DNA of 64,000 nucleotides from Cycloclasticus sp. symbiont of Bathymodiolus heckerae (GTDB lineage Bacteria; Pseudomonadota; Gammaproteobacteria; Methylococcales; Cycloclasticaceae): assembly GCA_002101235.1 (NCBI GenBank), contig LWTL01000123.1, forward strand, positions 1-64,000, written 5' to 3'. The position numbers and the translations under genes were made by a program. Positions within the stretch are counted from its first letter, which is position 1; each line of letters opens with the position of its first letter. The notes beneath the pieces were generated by a model. That model ran no database searches. It saw only the letters and a program-made list of their open reading frames with translations, and was not told where the DNA came from. Shown in pieces: positions 56,516 to 64,000 of this stretch.

Positions 56516-58786
56516 ATGTCTGACAAGCCAATCAAGAACGCTCTTTACTATCATCAATATCCTAAACCAGGAAAAATAGAAGTTGTTGCAACCAAAGCAC
56601 TTAGCAATCAAACCGATCTTGCCTTAGCCTACACCCCGGGCGTTGCCGAGCCTTGCTTAGAAATTGCAAGAGACCCTTCAACTGCCGCACTTTATACAGC
56701 CCGCAGCAACCTTGTTGCCGTTATAACAAATGGCACCGCAGTACTTGGCTTAGGTGATATTGGTCCTCTTGCGTCTAAACCCGTTATGGAAGGCAAAGGT
56801 GTTTTATTCAAAAAATTTGCAGGCGTTGATGTTTTTGACATTGAAATAAACGAAACAGACCCAGATAAGTTTGTAGAGATCGTTGCCAGCTTAGCACCTA
56901 CCTTCGGCGGCATTAATTTAGAAGACATTAAAGCGCCTGAGTGCTTTTTCATTGAACAAAAACTCAGCGAAAGAATGGATATCCCTGTCTTTCATGATGA
57001 CCAACACGGCACAGCTATTATCACTGCAGCCGCCATCATTAATGGTTTAAAAGTAGCCAACAAAAAAATAGAAGACGTTCGCCTTGTTGCATCTGGCGCG
57101 GGCGCAGCCGGCATCGCCTGCTTAGGCATGCTTGTTGAGATGGGATTAAAGCGTGAGAACATTCTTGTTGGCGATAGCAAAGGCATCATCTACGACGGCA
57201 GAACCGAAGGCATGGATGACCGCAAACAACGCTTTGCTGCAAAAACCGAACACCGCACATTAGGCGAAGCCATCGTGGGCGCAGATATTTTCTTAGGCGT
57301 TTCACGTGCAGGCATGATGACCAAGCAAATGGTTAAAGATATGGCGGCCTCGCCAATTATTTTTGCTTTGGCTAACCCAACACCTGAAATCTTACCCGAA
57401 GAAATCAAAGAAGTAAGGGACGATGCCATTATCGCCACAGGGCGGTCTGACTACCCCAACCAAGTCAATAACGTATTATGCTTTCCCTATATTTTCAGGG
57501 GAGCACTAGATGTAGGCGCAACAACCATCAATGATGCAATGAAACTAGCCTGCATCCGCGCGCTGTGTGAACTTGCTCAAAAAACAACGAATAATGACAG
57601 CGATAGCTACGCAGGGAACGCACCTGTTTTTGGCCCCGAGTATTTAATTCCGCGGCCATTTGACCCGAATCTTATTATAGAAATACCCATGGCTGTTGCA
57701 AAAGCTGCGATGGATAGCGGTGTCGCCACTAAACCTATCGAAGACTTTTCTCACTATAGAGCAAGCCTTGAGCGTTACGTTTATCGCTCCGGGATGCTAA
57801 TGAAGCCCATTTTTGAACAAGCAAAACTAACACCTAAACGTGTTATTTATGCCGAAGGTGAAAATGAAAAAGTTTTACGCGCTGTTCAAGAAGTTATTAA
57901 TGGAAAACTAGCTCAGCCCATTTTAATCGGGCGTAAAAACATCATCCTAAAACAAATTCAAACGTTAGGCTTAAATCCGTCAATGAAAGATGGCATCGAA
58001 GTTATCGAGCCTGACAACAACCCCTACTTCGACGAGTGCGCACAAACGTATTACCATGCAAAAGGTCGCAAAGGCGTATCGCTTTCATTAGCCGAAAATT
58101 ATGTGCGCACAAAAACAACCGTTCTCGCATCACTACTCGTTAAACTGGGCAAAGCTGATGCAATGATTTGCGGCATGGTCGGGAATTATCAACGTCACCT
58201 TGGGCATATTACCGACATTTTAGATAAAAAACCCGGCATCAAAAAAGTTGCTGCACTTAATGCTATTGCAGTACAAAAGGGCGTTTTCTTCTTTTGTGAC
58301 ACCATGGTGAACAATGACCCTAGTACCGACGACCTTGTCGCCATGACACTACAGTCATCTGAATATGTTAAGCGTTTTGACATGACGCCTAAAGCGGCCA
58401 TGTTATCCCACTCTAACTTCGGTAGCGACAACAGCCATGAGGCTTCGAAAATGGCAAAAGCCGTCAAGATTCTTCACGAACAACACCCTGAATTAGAAAT
58501 TGAAGGTGAGATGCAAGCAGACGCCGCCTTATTAGAAAAATTCAGAAATGAAATTCTTAGTGATTCAAAACTAACAGGGGAAGCTAATTTGTTTATTTTC
58601 CCTAATTTAGATGCAGCTAATATTTCGTTCAACTTGCTTAGAATCTTAAGTGATGGCGTTACCGTAGGTCCTATTTTGCTTGGCATAGAAAAACCTGTTC
58701 ATATATTAAAACCATTGGCATCGGTTAGACGCATATTAAACATGACAGCATTGTGTTCGGCTGAACACAATATAGAAAAAGCATAG
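56516..58786 (+). CDS. maeB: NADP-dependent malic enzyme with phosphotransacetylase-like domain
   Basis: [33 protein letters not shown]-terminal PTA-like domain. Confidence 0.97.
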   Translation: MSDKPIKNALYYHQYPKPGKIEVVATKALSNQTDLALAYTPGVAEPCLEIARDPSTAALYTARSNLVAVITNGTAVLGLGDIGPLASKPVMEGKGVLFKKFAGVDVFDIEINETDPDKFVEIVASLAPTFGGINLEDIKAPECFFIEQKLSERMDIPVFHDDQHGTAIITAAAIINGLKVANKKIEDVRLVASGAGAAGIACLGMLVEMGLKRENILVGDSKGIIYDGRTEGMDDRKQRFAAKTEHRTLGEAIVGADIFLGVSRAGMMTKQMVKDMAASPIIFALANPTPEILPEEIKEVRDDAIIATGRSDYPNQVNNVLCFPYIFRGALDVGATTINDAMKLACIRALCELAQKTTNNDSDSYAGNAPVFGPEYLIPRPFDPNLIIEIPMAVAKAAMDSGVATKPIEDFSHYRASLERYVYRSGMLMKPIFEQAKLTPKRVIYAEGENEKVLRAVQEVINGKLAQPILIGRKNIILKQIQTLGLNPSMKDGIEVIEPDNNPYFDECAQTYYHAKGRKGVSLSLAENYVRTKTTVLASLLVKLGKADAMICGMVGNYQRHLGHITDILDKKPGIKKVAALNAIAVQKGVFFFCDTMVNNDPSTDDLVAMTLQSSEYVKRFDMTPKAAMLSHSNFGSDNSHEASKMAKAVKILHEQHPELEIEGEMQADAALLEKFRNEILSDSKLTGEANLFIFPNLDAANISFNLLRILSDGVTVGPILLGIEKPVHILKPLASVRRILNMTALCSAEHNIEKA

Positions 58787-58811
58787 GAAACGCTTTAGCA
58801 AGTAACCATAG

Positions 58812-58855
58812 TGTGACCTGCTTCACATTATTGCATAATGATTAGTAACTATAAT
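58812..58855 (+). promoter_or_regulatory. Putative CRP-type site and -10 element (class II geometry)
   Basis: TGTGA-CCTGCT-TCACA (58812-58827) and TATAAT (58850-58855); site centre about 42 nt before the predicted TSS near 58862. Confidence 0.6.
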
Positions 58856-58884
58856 TGAAGCATGAATAACGGTAAAACATTGAT

Positions 58885-59124
58885 ATGAACATTGGATCCA
58901 TCAACCAAAATGCTTTATTGGGTTTAAATAACGGCCTAAATCAAGCTAGCTCTGCCAGCCAAAAGCTGGCAAGTAGTGAGCAATTGAATGGTGAAAAATC
59001 TAGCCAAGAAACCGCAAAGGACTTAATCGACCTGAAGCAGGCTGAAACACAAGTTCAAATATCTGCACGTGTTGCCCAAACAGCTGGCGACGTTATCGGA
59101 AGCATTATAGACATTCGAGCTTAA
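58885..59124 (+). CDS. Small flagellin/rod-like helical protein, uncharacterised
   Basis: MNIGSINQNALLGLNNGLNQASSASQKLAS...DLIDLKQAETQVQISARVAQTAGDVIGSIIDIRA; heptad-like C-terminus resembling flagellar axial proteins. Confidence 0.65.
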   Translation: MNIGSINQNALLGLNNGLNQASSASQKLASSEQLNGEKSSQETAKDLIDLKQAETQVQISARVAQTAGDVIGSIIDIRA

Positions 59125-59252
59125 CCTTCTCTTTCTAGCAATACATCACTATCGCTCACCTTACTGAGTCATCCATTTTTTCTACGCACTGGCTTTGCAA
59201 AAGCATCTTATTGTAGAATGCCTGCTTTTAAACCCAACTGAAGGACAGTATT

Positions 59253-59855
59253 TTGGAAACAGAGAAGCAAAAACTTAGTTACACCATGGGCCAGCAAATT
59301 GGTGGCGGCATTCAACAAGACAAACTTGATGTAGAAACAGAGTCTCTTGTTTTAGGTCTAACTAACGCACTAAATGGCGAAGAAAGTATTTTAAGCCCTG
59401 AAGAAATGCGCACAGTGATCGAAAACTTCCAAAAGCAAAAGCAAGCAAAAGCAAGTGAAGCAAACGAAGGCAACACTAAAGTTGGTCTTGAATTTTTAGC
59501 TGAAAATGCTGGCAAAGACGGCGTTCAAACATTAGACAGTGGCATGCAGTACATCGTACTTAACGAAGGCACTGGCGAAAAGCCTGCTGCAACAGATACA
59601 GTTGACGTTCATTACGAAGGCAGCCTAATCAACGGCACTGTATTCGATAGCTCAATCAAACGTGGCGAACCTGCCACATTCCCAGTTAATGGCGTTATCC
59701 AAGGCTGGCAAGAAGCGTTACAACTAATGCCTGTTGGTTCTAAATGGAAAGTATTTATTCCTTCAGAACTTGCTTACGGCGCTCAAGGTGCTGGCGGCGA
59801 CATTGGACCAAACGAAACACTTATTTTTGAAATTGAGCTTTTAGCCATTAAATAA
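59253..59855 (+). CDS. fklB: FKBP-type peptidyl-prolyl isomerase (FklB/Mip-like, TTG start)
   Basis: KLSYTMGQQIGGGIQQ; VDVHYEGSLINGTVFDSSIKRGEPATFPVNGVIQGWQEALQLMPVGSKWKVFIPSELAYGAQGAG. Confidence 0.95.
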   Translation: METEKQKLSYTMGQQIGGGIQQDKLDVETESLVLGLTNALNGEESILSPEEMRTVIENFQKQKQAKASEANEGNTKVGLEFLAENAGKDGVQTLDSGMQYIVLNEGTGEKPAATDTVDVHYEGSLINGTVFDSSIKRGEPATFPVNGVIQGWQEALQLMPVGSKWKVFIPSELAYGAQGAGGDIGPNETLIFEIELLAIK

Positions 59856-59865
59856 GTTTTTTCTT

Positions 59866-59909
59866 TACGCATAAAAAAGCCCGTCATATGACGGGCTTTT
59901 TTATGCGTA
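59866..59909. terminator. Bidirectional terminator, perfect 44-bp palindrome, between fklB and fabB
   Basis: TACGCATAAAAAAGCCCGTCAT|ATGACGGGCTTTTTTATGCGTA. Confidence 0.93.
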
Positions 59910-59924
59910 TTAGCTTTTACTTCA

Positions 59925-61142
59925 CTATGCTTCGTAACGTTTCATTACCAAGGTTGCATTCGTTCCACCAAAACCAAAGCTATTAGACATCACCGTGTCT
60001 AACTTCACATCAGTCTGCTTTTCTTGAACAATGTTCACACCTTCCGCTGCTTCATCGAGATTATCAATATTGGCAGATGCCGTAATGAAATTATCTTTCA
60101 TCATTAACATGCAATAAATCGCTTCTTGAACACCCGCAGCACCTAAAGAATGACCAGATAAAGACTTTGTTGAACCAATTGGTGGCGTACTATCACCAAA
60201 CACAGCTTTCACTGCTTTTAGTTCTGCCATATCACCCACTGGCGTACTCGTGCCATGTGCATTAATGTAATCGATTGGCGTATCTACATTCTCCATCGCC
60301 ATTTGCATACAACGTGTTGCGCCTTCTCCAGATGGAGCAACCATGTCATAACCATCGGATGTGGCACCGTAACCTACCAATTCAGCATAAATTTTTGCAC
60401 CGCGTGCCAAAGCAACATCTAACGCTTCAACAACAACCGCGCCGCCGCCGCCAGCAATAACAAAACCATCTCTGTCTGCATCGTATGCACGAGACGCTTC
60501 TTCAGGTGTTTCGTTACGTTTTTTAGATAATGCACCCATCGCATCAAACATCATTGTTAACGACCAATGCTCTTCTTCACCACCGCCTGCAAAAACACGG
60601 TCTTGCTTGCCTAATTGAATAAGCTCCATTGCATTACCAATACAATGCGAACTCGTTGCACAGGCAGATGTAATAGAGTAGTTAACACCTTTGATTTTGT
60701 ACGGTGTAGCAAGCCCAGCTGAAACTGTACTGCTCATTGTTCTAGGCACCATATAGGGGCCAACACGGCGAATACCTTTTTTCTCAAGAATATTTAACGC
60801 ATCATCAACATTTTTTGTTGATGCCCCACCAGAACCCATAATAAGACCTGTTTTAGGATTTGACACTTCTTCGTCTGTTAAGCCCGCATCATCAATCGCT
60901 TGCTGCATAGAAACATAAGCATACGCCGCTGCATCGCCCATAAAGCGGCGGGCTTTGCGATCAATAAATTCGCCTAAATCAATAACTGGAACACCAGCAA
61001 CATGGCTACGAAAGCCTTTTTCTTTGTACGCTTCAACAAAACTAATGCCTGACTTTCCTGCTTTAAGTGATTCTGCCACTGCATCTATATCACTACCCAG
61101 TGATGAAACAATACCCATACCTGTAATAACAACACGTCTCAT
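59925..61142 (-). CDS. fabB: Beta-ketoacyl-ACP synthase I
   Basis: [59 protein letters not shown]. Confidence 0.98.
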   Translation of the reverse strand: MRRVVITGMGIVSSLGSDIDAVAESLKAGKSGISFVEAYKEKGFRSHVAGVPVIDLGEFIDRKARRFMGDAAAYAYVSMQQAIDDAGLTDEEVSNPKTGLIMGSGGASTKNVDDALNILEKKGIRRVGPYMVPRTMSSTVSAGLATPYKIKGVNYSITSACATSSHCIGNAMELIQLGKQDRVFAGGGEEEHWSLTMMFDAMGALSKKRNETPEEASRAYDADRDGFVIAGGGGAVVVEALDVALARGAKIYAELVGYGATSDGYDMVAPSGEGATRCMQMAMENVDTPIDYINAHGTSTPVGDMAELKAVKAVFGDSTPPIGSTKSLSGHSLGAAGVQEAIYCMLMMKDNFITASANIDNLDEAAEGVNIVQEKQTDVKLDTVMSNSFGFGGTNATLVMKRYEA

Positions 61143-61154
61143 ATCAATACCTAT

Positions 61155-61679
61155 TTAGAAATTTTCAGTTGAAGTAAACAAGCCTACACGTAGGTCTTTT
61201 GCTTCATAAATAACTTTACCGTCTACTTCCATCACCGCATCTGCAATGCCCATAACAAGCTTGCGCATAATGACGCGTTTTAAATCAATTCTATACGTAA
61301 CCTTTTTAGCAGTTGGTAACACTTGGCCTGTGAATTTCAATTCACCCACACCCAAAGCACGCCCTTTACCTAGGCCACCTTTCCAACCTAAGAAAAAACC
61401 AACCAGTTGCCACATAGCATCAAGACCTAAACAACCAGGCATAACCGGATCACCTGGAAAATGACAATCAAAAAACCATAAATCAGGCGTAATATCCAAC
61501 TCAGCAATAATTTGCCCTTTACCTGCTGGCCCACCGTCTTCAGTGATTGACATAATGCGATCAATCATCAACATGTTAGGCATAGGAAGCTGCGCATTAC
61601 CCGCACCAAATAATTCGCCACGGCCACATGATAAAAGCTCTTCTCGGTTAAATGAATTCTGTTTTTTAGTATCAGTCAC
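61155..61679 (-). CDS. fabA: 3-hydroxydecanoyl-ACP dehydratase
   Basis: [32 protein letters not shown]. Confidence 0.98.
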   Translation of the reverse strand: MTDTKKQNSFNREELLSCGRGELFGAGNAQLPMPNMLMIDRIMSITEDGGPAGKGQIIAELDITPDLWFFDCHFPGDPVMPGCLGLDAMWQLVGFFLGWKGGLGKGRALGVGELKFTGQVLPTAKKVTYRIDLKRVIMRKLVMGIADAVMEVDGKVIYEAKDLRVGLFTSTENF

Positions 61680-61840
61680 AACACTGGTTCCTTTTAGTTT
61701 TTTGTAAAACCCGCGGGTTCTATCCTATTAATTAACACACATAATACGTGTTCTTTAAGTATTGGGTGAACAAATTAGCTGTTTTTGACACGCTTCATGC
61801 TCTATATCTTTAAAAACCCTTCTTAAAAACGGGCTTGCAT

Positions 61841-62560
61841 TTACTCTGGGCTGTAAAAGTCGGAATAAAATTGCTTTGCCTGCAATCCTTTCTTATCAAT
61901 TAGCACATCAGCCACTGCTTCCACCATGGCTGACGAACCCGCACTGTAAACATCCCAATGCTTCAAATCATTCGTCATTAAACGATCAATCACTTCGGTA
62001 ATAAGGCCCGTTTCACCCTCCCACGTCACTGCCCCGGACAGTGCCGGTATAAAGTGAAAGTTCGCATATTTAGCCGCTAACGCAACCATAGGCTCTACTT
62101 CCAATAACTCGTCCTCTTCTTGCGCACCTAAAAAATAATAAACTTCTCGGTCTAACAGCTGATTAGTTTCATCCAAATAATGAATCATTGATCGCACATA
62201 ACTCGCGCCCGATGCACCCGCCACAAAAACAATATTATGACGACTCTCTTCGCGTAGAAAAGCCTCGCCCATTGGCATCGCGAAACGCGCTTCATCACCC
62301 GCTTTTAATGAAAATAAATAATTCGCACCCGCGCCCAAAGTATCTTCTTTTACCAACAGCTCAATATGGTTAGCCAAGTTGGGTGAAGATGCTATGGAGT
62401 AATAAGACTGTTTATCCTCATCATCTGGCAAAAACACAGCCAAATACTGCCCCGCTTTAAAATCAAGCACGGTCGGTTTAAGTAATTTACAAGTTATTAG
62501 CAAAATACCTTTACTAACAAACGTGGAGGAAACAACCTGAGCGGTATGGGTTACTTGCAT
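61841..62560 (-). CDS. fre: NAD(P)H-flavin reductase-like oxidoreductase
   Basis: FKAGQYLAVFLPDDEDKQSYYSIASSP; FVAGASGASYVRSMI. Confidence 0.82.
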   Translation of the reverse strand: MQVTHTAQVVSSTFVSKGILLITCKLLKPTVLDFKAGQYLAVFLPDDEDKQSYYSIASSPNLANHIELLVKEDTLGAGANYLFSLKAGDEARFAMPMGEAFLREESRHNIVFVAGASGASYVRSMIHYLDETNQLLDREVYYFLGAQEEDELLEVEPMVALAAKYANFHFIPALSGAVTWEGETGLITEVIDRLMTNDLKHWDVYSAGSSAMVEAVADVLIDKKGLQAKQFYSDFYSPE

Positions 62561-62689
62561 GGTGTATTTGATACTAAATTAAAGAATTCGAAGGTAACAC
62601 CTCCGTAAAGCTGCCTATTTTAGGCTATCTACCAAAACAACACCAAACATAACCGCCTCTATTAATCTGTAATGTCTGTTGCGCGGCGT

Positions 62690-62926
62690 TTAAAACCAAG
62701 CATCCAGCGTCCCGTCGTTCAGTTCACCTATCGCATGAATATTAAATTCACGATAGCTCGTCCAATCATGAATCTTTTGCTTTGCTTTTAATACCGCCGC
62801 CGCGTCATCAGCGCCCGCTTCTTCCTCATAGCGCACCAGCATTTGCTCGCTGTAACCATTACACTTTTGCAAAAAATCGATGATAATTTGCTTCTTATCT
62901 TCCATGCTGATCGCCTCTATAGACAT
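62690..62926 (-). CDS. Small acidic hypothetical protein
   Basis: 78-aa ORF between fre and ubiX; no family recognised. Confidence 0.5.
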   Translation of the reverse strand: MSIEAISMEDKKQIIIDFLQKCNGYSEQMLVRYEEEAGADDAAAVLKAKQKIHDWTSYREFNIHAIGELNDGTLDAWF

Positions 62927-63009
62927 CTTTAACCTCTACATTGTATTGACGCTGAAAATCATTAGCGATATGGTTCAAACAGATTCTATAACCATTTTGC
63001 TGTATTTGT

Positions 63010-63588
63010 ATGAAAAAGAAAATTATCGTTGCCATTACCGGCGCTACCGGCTCCATTTACGGCATCCGCCTGTTGGAATTTTTAAAAACCATCGATAACG
63101 TTGAAAGCCACCTCATCATCTCCAGCGCAGGTGCATTAACCGCCCAATACGAACTTGGCATGGACAAACAATCCATCATCGCACTGGCCGACCATTCGCA
63201 CAGCCCAAAAGACATAGGCGCAACCTTATCCAGCGGGTCGTTCATCACCCACGGCATGGTTATCGCCCCTTGTTCAATGAAAACACTCGGCAGCATAGCC
63301 CACGGCATAGCAGACACCCTCGTTTCCAGAGCCGCCGATGTGATTTTAAAAGAACGTAGACAACTGATCCTCATGGTCAGGGAAACACCGCTCAACCTTA
63401 TACACTTAAGAAACATGGTCACCCTAACCGAAATGGGCGCCATCATAGCGCCGCCCGTTCCCGCGTTTTATACCCAGCCAGAAACCATCAATGATATCGT
63501 CAACAACTCAGTTGGCCGAATACTCGACACACTCAACATCCCCACCAGCGACTATGTAAATCGCTGGGCAGGGCTCAACAAAAAATAA
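63010..63588 (+). CDS. ubiX: Flavin prenyltransferase
   Basis: IIVAITGATGSIYGIRLLEFLK; APCSMKTLGSIAHGIADTLVSRAADVILKERR. Confidence 0.97.
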   Translation: MKKKIIVAITGATGSIYGIRLLEFLKTIDNVESHLIISSAGALTAQYELGMDKQSIIALADHSHSPKDIGATLSSGSFITHGMVIAPCSMKTLGSIAHGIADTLVSRAADVILKERRQLILMVRETPLNLIHLRNMVTLTEMGAIIAPPVPAFYTQPETINDIVNNSVGRILDTLNIPTSDYVNRWAGLNKK

Positions 63589-63600
63589 CCGGAGAAAATC

Positions 63601-63951
63601 ATGATCAAAGCCGCCAGCGAATTTATTGCAGAAGCCCAACAACACATCAATTGCCTAGATCCGGTTCAAGCCAAAAAATTATTGGATGAAACTAAAGACG
63701 CACTCGTTTTAGACGTTCGCGAACCGGGCGAGGCTGCAGAAGCAAAACTTAGCTGTTCCGTCAATATTCCACGCGGTTTACTGGAAATGAAAATACAAAA
63801 ACATTGCACCAGTGAAACAACCACCATCGTCACACATTGTGCAGGCGGTGGCCGCGCATCACTCGCTGCAGCAAGGTTAAAAGAAATGGGCTACACCAAT
63901 GTATACGCCATAACCGCTAAATTTGCGGATGTAAAAGCATTGATTGGTTAA
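63601..63951 (+). CDS. Single-domain rhodanese
   Basis: ALVLDVREPGEAAEAKLSCSVNIPRG; active-site loop THCAGGGRAS. Confidence 0.93.
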   Translation: MIKAASEFIAEAQQHINCLDPVQAKKLLDETKDALVLDVREPGEAAEAKLSCSVNIPRGLLEMKIQKHCTSETTTIVTHCAGGGRASLAAARLKEMGYTNVYAITAKFADVKALIG

Positions 63952-64000
63952 CAAGTTAGTGGGGTTATTTGCAATGTGGGAGTCCCATACACCAGAAGAT

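Overview
This is a chromosomal window of about 42% GC by eye from a marine-type gammaproteobacterium (Cycloclasticus or Methylophaga-like is a guess from gene content). It is mostly conserved housekeeping genes: rnpB, rsmI-lpoA-yraN-diaA-dolP, nadC, ampD, lspA-ileS-ribF-murJ, rpsT, proB-obgE-rpmA-rplU, ispB, a long GAPDH, acs, a phaB-like reductase, plsB, ttcA, ung, msrA, hslO, fabV, sbcB, the complete nqrABCDEF-apbE-nqrM cluster, yadGH, maeB, fklB, fabB-fabA, fre, ubiX and a rhodanese. The only clear mobile DNA is at the left edge: the 3' end of an IS3-family transposase interrupting a frameshifted tyrosine-recombinase remnant directly downstream of rnpB. The items most worth follow-up are: (1) a translationally coupled MipZ-like ATPase / SprT-like metalloprotease / GIY-YIG nuclease trio; (2) an intrinsic terminator written into the signal-peptide codons of apbE, just after nqrF; (3) a perfect CRP-type palindrome at class II spacing before a small flagellar-rod-like ORF; (4) two conserved genes (DUF748 and DUF1853 type) each broken by what looks like one missing A in an A-run; (5) the nested integrase/IS scar at rnpB. 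No CRISPR array, tRNA, rRNA or obvious defence island was seen. All family assignments are by motif and sequence recognition only; no search was run.
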